Shown here one piece after another: positions 55,312 through 64,000 of a DNA stretch of 64,000 nucleotides. A model generated the notes under the pieces. That model was given only the letters and a program-made list of their open reading frames with translations, was not told where the DNA came from and made no database searches. A program made the translations under genes and the position numbers. Source of the DNA: Leuconostoc rapi (GTDB lineage: Bacteria > Bacillota > Bacilli > Lactobacillales > Lactobacillaceae); the NCBI RefSeq assembly GCF_016908715.1, contig NZ_JAFBEK010000001.1, forward strand, positions 186,001 to 250,000, written 5' to 3'. How positions within the stretch are numbered: the stretch's first letter is position 1; the number at the start of each line of letters is the position of its first letter.

Positions 55312-57720
55312 TTGGCAACTCGAAAAGCACCACAAAAACGACGGACAACAAGAACGCGAAGCAGGGCAAGCAAGCGCAGTATTGTGAGTAAAAACGCTGC
55401 TGTTTTGGTGAGCGCACTTTTTGGTGTGTTAGGTATATTTAGACTAGGTTTGTTGGGTGTCTATGTCGCAAACGGTTTTCGCTTTTTTTTCGGCAACTTG
55501 TATCTGGGCTTTTTAGTACCATTAACGGTAGGACTCATTTATTACTTTATATTTAAAAAGCTACCAAAAATTGCTGCGCATTTTTGGATCGGCGTAGTAA
55601 TGGTGTTTATATCGTTACTGATTATGTCATCGCTATTATTTTTCACTTATACGTTGAAAAATGGTCAAGGGTACACACAGGAAGTGATGCGTATTATTGG
55701 GCAAGATTTCGTTAATAAATCAGCCAATACACCTGTGGGCGGCGGCGTAATTGGTGCAGTGACATATCACTTATTATTTACTTTAATGTCAAATATCGGA
55801 ACATGGATTGTGATCATTGTTTTGTTATTCGGTGGTATGATTATTTTCTTCCGTATCCCCGCACGTGATTTAACGCAAAGAGGTATTGAAAAAGCACAAG
55901 AAGGTGTGGCCTATGTTCAGGAGCAACGTGCTAATATGCCATCTCGGCCACCACTGTTCAAAAAGCATAATCGTCCTAAAAAAAGTATTACTGACTATGG
56001 GGATGATCCACTTGGTGTTCATCAAACAAGTGATGGGGAGGCGTCTGAATTAAATGGGCAAGATCATGAAAAAGGATCATCCAAAGTAGCTGACTTTGTT
56101 GAACCAGAAATTAAATGGCAAGGCCCCATGTCAGAGAATAAGCCAACTATTGAGATACCTGAAAAGCGAATAGATGACACAGTGGCAAAAAACGACTCAT
56201 CAACAACTTCTGATGACGAGTCAATTGAACTCGCGACAAGTACACCAGAAAATGATAACCCAGATTACCGGTTGCCAACATTTGATTTATTAACACAAGT
56301 TGCGCCAACTGATCAAACACAAGAATTTCAAAGCTTAACTGAAAAATCGCGCTTGGTTCATGATACACTATTAAGCTTTGGTGTTGAAGCAGAGGTGACA
56401 AGTGTTTCCCTTGGTCCCACTGTCACGCAATATGAATTGAAGCCAGGACAAGGTGTAAAAGTTAATCGCATTGCTAATTTAGCGGATGATTTGGCATTGG
56501 CTTTAGCAGCGAAATCAATTCGTATCGAAGCGCCGATTCCCGGTAAACCATATGTTGGCATCGAGGTACCAAATGATACGCAAGCCACTGTTAGTTTTCG
56601 TGACATGGTAGAGCAAGCGCCAAAAGATGATAAACACTTGCTTAACGTGCCATTAGGCCGTGATGTCACTGGTAACATTATTATGGCTAACTTAGCCGAT
56701 ATGCCACACTTACTGATCGCTGGTTCAACAGGATCAGGTAAATCAGTCGGGTTAAATGCGATCATCATCTCACTGATATTAAAAGCAAAACCGAATGAAG
56801 TTAAATTAATGATGGTTGATCCAAAGGTAGTTGAGCTATCTGTTTATAATGGCATACCACACCTCTTGACGCCTGTTGTTTCTGATCCACGTAAAGCAGC
56901 GCGATCATTGCAAAAAGTAGTTGATGAAATGGAAAATCGCTATAAATTACTCGCACAATTTGGTAAACGCAACATTGGTGAGTATAATTTAGCAGTTGAT
57001 AAGCAAAATGCTGAGGCAAAAACATCAGGCGCTTCGATTATGCAAAAAATGCCCTATATTGTAGCCATCGTTGATGAGTTTGCCGATTTGATGAGTACGG
57101 TGGGTTCTGAGATTGAAGTGTCTATTGCACGTTTGGGAGCAAAAGCACGTGCAGCCGGTATTCATATGATTTTAGCAACACAAAGGCCAGATGTTAAGGT
57201 CATTAATGGTACTATTAAAAGTAATATTCCTGGACGTATAGCATTTAGAACAGCTTCGGGTATTGACTCACGGACAATTTTGGATAGTAATGGTGCTGAA
57301 AAGTTGTTAGGTAAAGGGGATATGATTTTCGCGCCACCGGGGAAGCCGACACAACGTGTACAAGGCGCATTTATCAGTAATACTGATGTTACTAATGTGG
57401 TAGAATTTGTCAAGGCGCAGCAAGAAGCGCAATATTCAGAGGCGATGACTGTGACTGATGATGAAATCGCGCAAGACACTAGTGAAAATGCTAATCAAGG
57501 TGACAGCGAGGATGAATTGTTTCAAGAAGCTATTCAGTTTATCATTGAGCAACAAAAAGCGTCAACATCTTTGCTTCAACGACGTTTTCGTATTGGATAC
57601 AATCGTGCTGCACGTTTGATTGACGATTTAGAAGCTGGTGGCTACATTGGTCCAGCAGACGGTTCACGTCCACGCCGTGTGAATATTAGTGACGGTAGTT
57701 CAGGTGTCGAGCATGATTAA
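55312..57720 (+). CDS. ftsK: DNA translocase FtsK/SpoIIIE
   Basis: Septal DNA pump that clears and resolves the chromosome at division, 802 residues. A basic N-terminus (KAPQKRRTTRTRSR) and four hydrophobic segments (about 28-185) are followed by an acidic, Ser/Asp/Glu-rich linker (about 215-320). The motor domain has IAGSTGSGKSVG (Walker A) and VAIVDEFADLM (Walker B). A C-terminal gamma winged helix (LQRRFRIGYNRAARLIDDLE) recognises polar DNA sequences. The start is TTG 55312, with AAAGGTG upstream. Confidence 0.96.
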   Translation: MATRKAPQKRRTTRTRSRASKRSIVSKNAAVLVSALFGVLGIFRLGLLGVYVANGFRFFFGNLYLGFLVPLTVGLIYYFIFKKLPKIAAHFWIGVVMVFISLLIMSSLLFFTYTLKNGQGYTQEVMRIIGQDFVNKSANTPVGGGVIGAVTYHLLFTLMSNIGTWIVIIVLLFGGMIIFFRIPARDLTQRGIEKAQEGVAYVQEQRANMPSRPPLFKKHNRPKKSITDYGDDPLGVHQTSDGEASELNGQDHEKGSSKVADFVEPEIKWQGPMSENKPTIEIPEKRIDDTVAKNDSSTTSDDESIELATSTPENDNPDYRLPTFDLLTQVAPTDQTQEFQSLTEKSRLVHDTLLSFGVEAEVTSVSLGPTVTQYELKPGQGVKVNRIANLADDLALALAAKSIRIEAPIPGKPYVGIEVPNDTQATVSFRDMVEQAPKDDKHLLNVPLGRDVTGNIIMANLADMPHLLIAGSTGSGKSVGLNAIIISLILKAKPNEVKLMMVDPKVVELSVYNGIPHLLTPVVSDPRKAARSLQKVVDEMENRYKLLAQFGKRNIGEYNLAVDKQNAEAKTSGASIMQKMPYIVAIVDEFADLMSTVGSEIEVSIARLGAKARAAGIHMILATQRPDVKVINGTIKSNIPGRIAFRTASGIDSRTILDSNGAEKLLGKGDMIFAPPGKPTQRVQGAFISNTDVTNVVEFVKAQQEAQYSEAMTVTDDEIAQDTSENANQGDSEDELFQEAIQFIIEQQKASTSLLQRRFRIGYNRAARLIDDLEAGGYIGPADGSRPRRVNISDGSSGVEHD

Positions 57721-57737
57721 TCGTGTAAATTTGATAT

Positions 57738-57787
57738 AAAAAAGTCGGTCTTGAGAAACACATGTGTTTCTTAAGACCGACTTTTTA
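57738..57787. terminator. Long bidirectional terminator between ftsK and the adenine deaminase group
   Basis: A 24-bp inverted repeat centred near 57763: 57739-57762 against 57763-57786, with a single G-T pair and no loop. A and T ends make it work in both directions. It touches the stop of the minus-strand gene that starts at 58282. Confidence 0.85.
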
Positions 57788-58282
57788 TTTTTGTTGTCTA
57801 AATAATGGTTTAATTTGACTAGCGAAAAGGCCATCAGGATCGTTAACAAATGTTGTGTAATCCAGCCAGTAACGATCAGATAAAATAACTGGTTCGGCAA
57901 TGTTATTTGGGATAAGAGCGCGAGGAATATCGCCTGTCTCGGTTAGTGGACCGTCGTAATTTTTAGAAAAATCTGCTAATTTTTTCTCAATAATTAAGGA
58001 TTGCGGGCCAAACCAATTGTAAGGTTCACGATGAATCTTTGTATCTAATGTGGTAAATATACCTGATTTTGTTGGTATGGTAAATGGGTGTACAAGAGAA
58101 ACAAAGGTGATTTTTTGATGATCATAGTAAACAATCCCACCAGCCATTTCGGATGGTAAGTTATTTTTGGTGTTTTTTTCTGCTGCAAGTAATAACAGAC
58201 CGGTATAATCAACAGCAATATCGATTGGCTTGCCAAGTAAAACGGTGAGTAATTTTTCTGGGGGTATACTAAGTGTTTGCAT
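57785..58282 (-). CDS. Hypothetical protein coupled to adenine deaminase
   Basis: 165 residues, not recognised. Soluble, no signal peptide or membrane segment, with an alternating strand/helix pattern (IDIAVDYTGLLLLAAEK, GGIVYYDHQKITFVSL, WFGPQSLIIEKKLADFSK). No catalytic motif that I can name. CAGGA is 7 nt before the ATG, and the gene starts 2 nt after the adenine deaminase stop, so the two are surely co-transcribed. A function linked to adenine use is possible but rests on position only. Confidence 0.78.
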   Translation of the reverse strand: MQTLSIPPEKLLTVLLGKPIDIAVDYTGLLLLAAEKNTKNNLPSEMAGGIVYYDHQKITFVSLVHPFTIPTKSGIFTTLDTKIHREPYNWFGPQSLIIEKKLADFSKNYDGPLTETGDIPRALIPNNIAEPVILSDRYWLDYTTFVNDPDGLFASQIKPLFRQQK

Positions 58283-58284
58283 AA

Positions 58285-59940
58285 TTAATCCTGAATTTGT
58301 ATGAATGAAAAGCGATTGAAATCGAATAACCCTTGATCAGTAATTTTCAGACTTGGAATAACAGGTAACGCCATAAATGAGAGTGTTAGAAAAGGGTCAT
58401 AGGAGATATCACTCATGTTAGAAAAAGCGTGTTGTAATGTTTTATTAGCGTTAATGACATATTGAAATGATTGATCAGACATTAGACCACCAACAGCTAA
58501 GGGAAGCGTTGTGATTTTTCCGTTATTCACGACAACCTGACCACCGCCAATTTCACGTAACGTATCGGCTGCTAATATAATATCTGCATCATTGGTGCCT
58601 GCAATAATCACATTGTGAGAATCGTGAGCAATCGTGGAAGCAATGGCGCCAGATTTAAGACCGAATCCCTTGATAATACCAATTCCGTGACCAAGGTTAT
58701 GGTAACGTTCTGCAACAATTATCTTAGCGTAAGTGTCATCGGGCGTAAAAAAATTATCAGTTGTAGGGACATGTTCAACTAAATGCTGTGTTGTAATGTG
58801 ATGTGGCATGATATTAATCACGTGGGCAGGCTTGGTTGCGTCGATGGGTAGAGTAATGTCTGCTGCATTGAGAGAGAAATTAAGTTGTTGATTGGCCAAA
58901 GGTGTTACTGTAGTTTCGGGTTCAGTATACCAATCACCAGCAACCATTGTTTTTTTGACAGTGAAATCAGCGAGTTGGTCGATAACCACCAGGTCTGCCA
59001 CAAAACCATCTGTCAAGGCGCCAACATTTTGTATATGTTGAGCTTGTGCTGCATTATAACTACCAATTGTAAACGCCATGGCTGGCTCCATACCATGACT
59101 AATTGCCAATTTGACGCTAAAATCAATGGAACCTTCATTTTGAATATCGTTTGCTGTTTTATCATCGGTGGCAAATGAAAAATGAGACTGATTGGCTGTA
59201 TGAATTGCCGGTAAAATAGCAACTTCGTCACGTTCTACAGTGCCTTCTCTTACAAAAACGGAAAAGCCAGCATTTAAACGTTCTAGTGCTTGTTGGGCAT
59301 TTTCACTCTCATGGTCAGTATCAATACCGTACTTACGATAGCTGGCAAGCTGTTGACGAGACAGGCCAGAAGCATGGCCATCAACGTGTTTACCAGCAGA
59401 TTGGGCATCGATAATCTTTTGGTGCATGTCTGCATCTTCATTAAATACCGCAGGAAAATCCATTACTTCGGCTAAACCGTTAACCTCTGGGACGCTATAA
59501 AAAGGTTTAAGTGCATCCGCATGTAAAGTCGCGCCAGCATGTTCAAAAGGTGTGGCTGGAACGGAAGACGGCAACATATAATGAATGTGTAAAGGCGATT
59601 GACGTGCATCTTCTAGCATGTACTGAATACCCGAAACCCCAGAAACACTTGCAATTTCATGTGGATCAGCAAAAATACGTGTAATCCCACGAGATAATAC
59701 AAGTTTGCCAAATTCACTGGGTGCGAGTAGAGAACTTTCAATGTGAACATGAGCATCAATTAATCCAGGAACAATATATTGTCCTTGGGCATCATAAGTG
59801 TGTGTTGCACTTAAATCTGATCTCTGGCCGCGGTAAATAATTTGATTTTTGTTAATCCATAGTTCAGTATCATCGAAACGGAGGTTAAAAACATCTAAAA
59901 TTTTGGCATTAATAATATGCCATGTCACGTTTTGTGTCAC
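58285..59940 (-). CDS. ade: Adenine deaminase
   Basis: Converts adenine to hypoxanthine, which Hpt can then salvage. About 551 residues. Amidohydrolase metal motif GLIDAHVHIESS, then FADPHEIASVSG, VDGHASGLS, SFATDDKTANDI, and the C-terminal HDSHNVIIAGTNDAD, all typical of the AdeC type. The start is uncertain: GTG 59940 has AAAGTGAG upstream and gives VTQNVTWHI, while a TTG at 59958 adds six residues. Together with the unknown gene downstream it forms a minus-strand pair that ends at the long bidirectional terminator. Confidence 0.93.
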   Translation of the reverse strand: MTQNVTWHIINAKILDVFNLRFDDTELWINKNQIIYRGQRSDLSATHTYDAQGQYIVPGLIDAHVHIESSLLAPSEFGKLVLSRGITRIFADPHEIASVSGVSGIQYMLEDARQSPLHIHYMLPSSVPATPFEHAGATLHADALKPFYSVPEVNGLAEVMDFPAVFNEDADMHQKIIDAQSAGKHVDGHASGLSRQQLASYRKYGIDTDHESENAQQALERLNAGFSVFVREGTVERDEVAILPAIHTANQSHFSFATDDKTANDIQNEGSIDFSVKLAISHGMEPAMAFTIGSYNAAQAQHIQNVGALTDGFVADLVVIDQLADFTVKKTMVAGDWYTEPETTVTPLANQQLNFSLNAADITLPIDATKPAHVINIMPHHITTQHLVEHVPTTDNFFTPDDTYAKIIVAERYHNLGHGIGIIKGFGLKSGAIASTIAHDSHNVIIAGTNDADIILAADTLREIGGGQVVVNNGKITTLPLAVGGLMSDQSFQYVINANKTLQHAFSNMSDISYDPFLTLSFMALPVIPSLKITDQGLFDFNRFSFIQIQD

Positions 59941-60061
59941 AATAAAGCTCACTTTCAATTTTTTAATAGTTTACCACAATTGATGAAATAAACGATGAAC
60001 AAATTTCAAATATATCTTATTTAAAACTTATAATTGCGACTATACCAATTATTTAATATTG

Positions 60062-60095
60062 TTGACAAGGGCCACTATATGCTTTAAAATAGTGG
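60062..60095 (+). promoter_or_regulatory. glmS promoter with an overlapping inverted repeat
   Basis: TTGACA (60062-60067), 17-bp spacer, TAAAAT (60085-60090). CCACTAT (60072-60078) and ATAGTGG (60089-60095) form a perfect 7-bp dyad spanning the spacer and -10 box, placed like an operator for a repressor. Confidence 0.65.
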
Positions 60096-60144
60096 ATGTT
60101 AGATTAATTCAAAAACATAACCAATTTTAAAAAGGATGATATAT

Positions 60145-61950
60145 ATGTGTGGAATTGTTGGCGCTACAGGATTGAATCAAGTTTTACCTAGCTTACTAAA
60201 AGGATTAGAAAAATTAGAGTATCGTGGTTATGATTCAGCAGGTGTTTATGTTAACGGTGGTGATGCCGGAGATTTTTTAGTCAAAGAAAAAGGGCGTGTT
60301 TCGATGTTGGAAGCGGCTACTAAAGGTAAAAATATTACTGGAACAGCTGGTATCGCTCATACGCGCTGGGCAACCCATGGTGGCGTTTCAGTTGAAAACG
60401 CACATCCCCATATGTCCGAAGATGGTCGCTTTTATTTAGTTCATAATGGCGTTATTGAAAACTATGATGACTTACGTGATACCTATTTACAAGGTGTGAC
60501 CCTAAAATCTGAAACAGATACTGAAGTTGCCGTTCAATTGATTGATAAGTTTTCAAAAGAAGCTGGAATGTCTACATTTGATGCCTTGCGAAAGATGATT
60601 TCTTTGCTTGATGATAATTCGGCTTATGGTTTTTTGTTAATGGACCGCGAAACACCAACCTTAATGTATGCTGCAAAGAAAAAGTCACCACTGTTAATCG
60701 GTGTATCTGACCAAGGCAATGTTGTGACATCTGATGCTGCTGCAATGCTTGATGTGACACAAGACTTTATTGAATTGATGGATGGTGAAGTAGCAATCAT
60801 TGATAAAGATCAAGTACGTTTGTTTGATGCTCAAGGGCAGAAGTTGACACGTGACGCATTTCATTTAGATATTAACGCTTCTGAAACAGATAAGGGTGTT
60901 TATCCTTATTACATGTTAAAAGAAATTGATGAGCAAGTTATTGTCGCACACACATTATCACAACATTATTTTGATGATGGGGCGAAGATTCAAAATATTG
61001 ATGCATCGATTATTGAAGCTATTAAAAAGGCAGATCGTTTGTATATTGTTGCCGCAGGTACATCATACCATGCAGGACTTGTCGGCAAACGTTATTTTGA
61101 ACAGTGGACAGGGATACCAACAGAAGTGCATATTTCATCAGAGTTTGCCTATGATCAACCGCTGTTGAGTCAGAAACCGTTCTTCATTTTCTTGAGTCAA
61201 TCTGGTGAAACAGCTGACTCACGTGAAGTGCTCGACAATGTTGTTAAACAAGGATACCCTTCATTGACTATTGCTAATGTGATGAATTCAACATTAACAC
61301 GCGAAGCAGATTTTGCGTTGCCATTGTTGGCTGGTCCAGAAATCGCCGTTGCTTCGACTAAAGCGTATACTGCACAAATTATTGTTGAGGCGATTTTGGC
61401 ACATGCAGTAGGCCAAAGCGGTCTTGATTTGAAAAATGAATTAGCAAAAGTCGCTGTGGAAATGCAAGTGATAATTGACCAAAAAGAAGCATTTAAAGAC
61501 ATTGCGGAACAAGCATTGCAAAATCGTCGTTCAGCTTTTTACATCGGTCGTGGGTTAGATGCAGCAGTAGCTGTTGAAGCAGCACTTAAATTGAAAGAAA
61601 TTTCTTACGTTCAAACGGAAGGTTTTGCAGCGGGTGAATTAAAGCATGGTACGATTTCATTAATTGAAGATGGGACACCAGTACTTGCATTGCTCACGCA
61701 GTCAAAAACGGCAGGATTAGTTCGTGGTGAAGTTGCACAAGTTGCAGCACGCGGTGCTAACACAATCGTTATTGCTAGTAAGTCGCTAGCTAAACCGGGG
61801 GACGCTTATGTACTTCCGGATGTTAATGAATTGTTGATGCCATTGTTAGCTGTAATACCTGCACAATTAATTGCTTATTATGCAACATTAGATCGTCATC
61901 TTGATGTTGATCGACCAAGAAATTTGGCAAAGTCAGTCACTGTACAATAA
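60145..61950 (+). CDS. glmS: Glutamine-fructose-6-phosphate aminotransferase (isomerising)
   Basis: Makes glucosamine 6-phosphate, entry to peptidoglycan and teichoic acid precursors, 601 residues. The start at ATG 60145 puts Cys at position 2 (MCGIVGATG), as required for the N-terminal nucleophile; AAAGGATG is upstream. Glutaminase motifs RGYDSAG, HTRWATHG and HNGVIENY; two SIS domains with AAGTSYHAG, LSQSGETADS and ASTKAYTAQ; C-terminal DRPRNLAKSVTV. No glmS ribozyme is visible in the short leader. Confidence 0.97.
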   Translation: MCGIVGATGLNQVLPSLLKGLEKLEYRGYDSAGVYVNGGDAGDFLVKEKGRVSMLEAATKGKNITGTAGIAHTRWATHGGVSVENAHPHMSEDGRFYLVHNGVIENYDDLRDTYLQGVTLKSETDTEVAVQLIDKFSKEAGMSTFDALRKMISLLDDNSAYGFLLMDRETPTLMYAAKKKSPLLIGVSDQGNVVTSDAAAMLDVTQDFIELMDGEVAIIDKDQVRLFDAQGQKLTRDAFHLDINASETDKGVYPYYMLKEIDEQVIVAHTLSQHYFDDGAKIQNIDASIIEAIKKADRLYIVAAGTSYHAGLVGKRYFEQWTGIPTEVHISSEFAYDQPLLSQKPFFIFLSQSGETADSREVLDNVVKQGYPSLTIANVMNSTLTREADFALPLLAGPEIAVASTKAYTAQIIVEAILAHAVGQSGLDLKNELAKVAVEMQVIIDQKEAFKDIAEQALQNRRSAFYIGRGLDAAVAVEAALKLKEISYVQTEGFAAGELKHGTISLIEDGTPVLALLTQSKTAGLVRGEVAQVAARGANTIVIASKSLAKPGDAYVLPDVNELLMPLLAVIPAQLIAYYATLDRHLDVDRPRNLAKSVTVQ

Positions 61951-61955
61951 TTTTT

Positions 61956-61989
61956 AAACGTGATTAGAGAAATTCTATCACGTTTTTTT
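61956..61989 (+). terminator. Terminator of glmS
   Basis: AACGTGATTAGA pairs with TCTATCACGTT (one bulged T), loop GAAAT, then T7. Confidence 0.8.
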
Positions 61990-62061
61990 GTACCTAGGCC
62001 TAACATCTGGTAAAATATACTAGATACCAATGCGCTTTGACGCATGAAGGAGGGGGCCATC

Positions 62062-62841
62062 TTGGCACTTTTTAAACCAAAACCAAATGTTAGTGTTGCA
62101 AATGCGCAGCTTAAAATACCAGATCATATTGCAATCATCATGGACGGCAATGGTCGTTGGGCAAAACGACGCTTAATGCCACGCGCTGCTGGTCATAAAA
62201 CTGGCATGAATACGGTTAAGAAGATTGCGACTGCTGCGAGCGATTTGGGTGTAAAAGTATTAACACTATACGCCTTTTCTACTGAAAATTGGTCACGACC
62301 AAATGATGAAGTGAATTTTTTGATGCAATTACCAGTTGATTTCTTTTCTGAATTTGTACCTGATTTGATTAAAAACAATATTCGGGTTCAAATTATTGGA
62401 AACATTGATGGTTTACCTCAGAGTACGCGCAAGGCGGTTCAAAATGCCATAGTGCAAACAGCCCAAGGCTCTGGCATGATTTTAAATTTTGCCTTGAATT
62501 ATGGTGGACAAATAGAGATTGTCGAGGCAACAAAAAAATTGGCACAACAGGTTGCAGATGGTAAGATTTCGCCTGATGATATTAATGGTGACTTGTTTTC
62601 TCAAGCCCTGCAAACGGCTAGTTTGGGTGAACTGGCCGCACCAGATTTAATGATTCGTACATCAGGTGAACTACGTTTGAGTAATTTTATGCCTTATCAG
62701 GCAGCGTATGCAGAGCTCTATTTTACGAATGTATTATGGCCTGATTTTACGGCAGATGATTTATTGCAGGCTGTTACTGCCTTCACCTTACGCGATCGTC
62801 GATTTGGTGGGTTAAATGATAAATACGAAAGTGAGTCGTAA
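62062..62841 (+). CDS. uppS: Undecaprenyl diphosphate synthase (cis-prenyltransferase)
   Basis: Builds the C55 lipid carrier from FPP and IPP, so it uses the product of the mevalonate genes in this window. 259 residues. Motifs: IAIIMDGNGRWAKRR (catalytic Asp), GHKTGMNTVKKI, TLYAFSTENWSRP, and DLMIRTSGELRLSNFMPYQ. The start is TTG 62062, with AAGGAGGGGG upstream; ATG 62044 overlaps that Shine-Dalgarno. Followed 3 nt later by cdsA. Confidence 0.95.
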   Translation: MALFKPKPNVSVANAQLKIPDHIAIIMDGNGRWAKRRLMPRAAGHKTGMNTVKKIATAASDLGVKVLTLYAFSTENWSRPNDEVNFLMQLPVDFFSEFVPDLIKNNIRVQIIGNIDGLPQSTRKAVQNAIVQTAQGSGMILNFALNYGGQIEIVEATKKLAQQVADGKISPDDINGDLFSQALQTASLGELAAPDLMIRTSGELRLSNFMPYQAAYAELYFTNVLWPDFTADDLLQAVTAFTLRDRRFGGLNDKYESES

Positions 62842-62844
62842 GAC

Positions 62845-63639
62845 ATGAAAGTACGCGTTATAACAGCTATTGTGGCTTTAATTATTTTTGTGCCATTATT
62901 AATTATCGGTAAATTACCTTTGTTAATCCTTACACTAATGATGGGGGTTGTTGCTATTGGTGAAATTTTACGCATGAAACATAGTTTTTTTGTTTCAACT
63001 GAAGCATTTATCAGCTTTATTGGGGTCATTGCAATTATATTGCCAAATAGCTTTTGGCATGGTATACCTTTTATAAAGAGTGCGCACGTGGTATTTTATA
63101 TACTAGCTTTTTTGATGTTACTCAATACGGTCATCGTGCGTAATCATTTTAATTTTGATGATGCAGGGGCACTTATGCTAGCCATGCTCTATATTGGTAC
63201 GGGGTTTCATTATTTTTATCAAGCCCGTGGTGTTGGTTTAGCAACAGTGATGTTTGGTATGTTGATTGTTTGGCTGACTGACTCAGGTGCTTATATTGTC
63301 GGCCGTGCCATTGGTAAACATAAGTTAGCGCCAAAAATCAGCCCCAATAAAACCTGGGAAGGATCTATTGGTGGTAGTTTCGTTGCGGTTGTTGTGATCC
63401 CAGCATTATTTTCGCTTTTTGGATGGTTACCAGATTATAATCTGTTTGAATTATTTGGCATTGCGATTCTATTGTCAATTGCTGGGCAATTTGGGGATCT
63501 TATTGAGTCAGGCTTTAAGCGACATTATGGTGTTAAAGATTCTGGAAATATTTTGCCGGGCCATGGTGGTATTTTAGATCGTTTTGACTCGATGCTAATT
63601 GTTATGCCTTTAATGGCCCTACTAGAAATGTTAGGATAA
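62845..63639 (+). CDS. cdsA: Phosphatidate cytidylyltransferase
   Basis: Makes CDP-diacylglycerol, the phospholipid precursor, in the membrane. 264 residues with about eight hydrophobic segments. The C-terminal signature [20 protein letters not shown] followed by GILDRFDSM, and [14 protein letters not shown], are diagnostic. Part of the conserved uppS-cdsA-rseP group. Confidence 0.96.
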   Translation: MKVRVITAIVALIIFVPLLIIGKLPLLILTLMMGVVAIGEILRMKHSFFVSTEAFISFIGVIAIILPNSFWHGIPFIKSAHVVFYILAFLMLLNTVIVRNHFNFDDAGALMLAMLYIGTGFHYFYQARGVGLATVMFGMLIVWLTDSGAYIVGRAIGKHKLAPKISPNKTWEGSIGGSFVAVVVIPALFSLFGWLPDYNLFELFGIAILLSIAGQFGDLIESGFKRHYGVKDSGNILPGHGGILDRFDSMLIVMPLMALLEMLG

Positions 63640-63644
63640 AATCA

Positions 63645-64000
63645 ATGAATTTAACCGCAATCATAGCTTTTATATTTGTTTTCGGTGTATTAGTCACTGT
63701 ACACGAGTTTGGTCATTTTTTTGTTGCAAAAAAATCAGGTGTATTAGTACGCGAGTTTGCTATTGGTATGGGGCCAAAAATAATCAGTTGGAACTATAAT
63801 CATACGGCATACACAATTCGTATATTACCAGTTGGTGGCTATGTTCGAATGGCGGGTTTGGATGAAGAACCGGATTTGGATGCTGGTCAACGTGTGCGTT
63901 TAATATTTAATACAGAAAATAATGTGATCAAAATGGATACGCGCGTTGATGAGCTGGGAGAGGGAGCTTTGTTTCAAGTAGATACGTTTGATTTGAGTGA
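63645..64000 (+). CDS. rseP: Site-2 protease RseP/MmpA family (3'-truncated by window edge)
   Basis: Intramembrane zinc metalloprotease; 118 codons lie in the window and the gene continues past the right edge. The first hydrophobic segment carries the zinc motif HEFGH (in [16 protein letters not shown]), followed by [11 protein letters not shown] and [11 protein letters not shown], all family hallmarks. The start at ATG 63645 has AGGAT 9 nt upstream, 5 nt after cdsA. Substrates in Gram-positive bacteria include anti-sigma factors and signal-peptide remnants; none can be assigned here. Confidence 0.94.
   Translation, partial: MNLTAIIAFIFVFGVLVTVHEFGHFFVAKKSGVLVREFAIGMGPKIISWNYNHTAYTIRILPVGGYVRMAGLDEEPDLDAGQRVRLIFNTENNVIKMDTRVDELGEGALFQVDTFDLS

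Noticed and set aside
56358-56768. 136-residue minus-strand frame inside ftsK
   Set aside because: Shadow of the motor domain; no start signal.
60096-60144. glmS ribozyme in the glmS leader
   Set aside because: The leader is only about 50 nt and lacks the ribozyme core.
1-64000. CRISPR array, insertion sequence, prophage or integrated plasmid
   Set aside because: No spaced direct repeats of CRISPR type, no transposase, integrase or phage structural gene; the only tandem repeats are in-frame in the LysM gene.

Overview
The window is a chromosomal segment of a low-GC Gram-positive lactic acid bacterium. Gene content and order (RNase J2, CBS-less IMP dehydrogenase, T-box leaders, type B RNase P RNA, mevalonate genes with a type 2 isopentenyl-diphosphate isomerase, recU-ponA-ypsA-gpsB) fit the Leuconostocaceae, most likely Leuconostoc. 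This assignment rests on protein recognition alone. I see no transposase, prophage, plasmid gene, rRNA operon or CRISPR array.

Layout. 1-8.6 kb: RNase J (cut by the left edge), a TPR-like protein, tuf, a 46-aa acidic protein on the minus strand, an orphan amino-acid ABC ATPase, rpiA and a universal stress protein, then a minus-strand group (membrane-anchored cyclophilin, MnmM-like methyltransferase, PAP2 phosphatase). 8.6-21 kb: T-box-controlled leuS, a MurJ-type flippase, two unknown genes ahead of lemA-htpX, a decayed remnant, guaB, a catalytically dead-looking guaB paralogue, and guaA. 21-23.5 kb: a small accessory islet (XRE regulator, LysM protein with 36-bp repeats, two membrane proteins) with signs of decay. 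23.6-29.6 kb: recU-ponA-ypsA-gpsB, RNase P RNA, and a fused binding-protein/permease amino-acid transporter. 29.7-48.2 kb: purine biosynthesis purEKCSQLFMNH + nudix, then purD-fhs-esterase-OFA transporter, then purB-hpt. 48.3-53.2 kb: T-box-controlled brnQ and, convergent to it, mvaD-mvaK2-fni. 53.3-64 kb: AI-2E-type permease, trmL, tRNA-Glu, ftsK, adenine deaminase with an unknown partner, glmS, and uppS-cdsA-rseP (cut by the right edge).

How it fits together. Most of the window serves de novo IMP synthesis and its conversion to GMP and AMP, plus salvage (hpt, adenine deaminase) and one-carbon supply (fhs). Three promoter regions, ahead of purE, purD and purB, share one cis-regulatory module: a half-site, a PurR-type palindrome 31 bp later, a TTTGTG block 31 bp after that, and a reverse half-site 54 bp after the palindrome start.

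Two observations look most worth pursuing. First, at leuS, usp, the OFA transporter and probably the TPR gene, a strong Shine-Dalgarno lies far from the start codon, but a hairpin between them leaves an effective spacing of about 11-13 nt in all four. Second, guaB lacks both the CBS module and the canonical C-terminus, while the paralogue immediately downstream lacks the catalytic cysteine and flap but keeps the canonical ends, including the Glu-Ser-His segment that supplies a potassium site across the subunit interface in known IMP dehydrogenases. This suggests an enzyme/pseudoenzyme pair.
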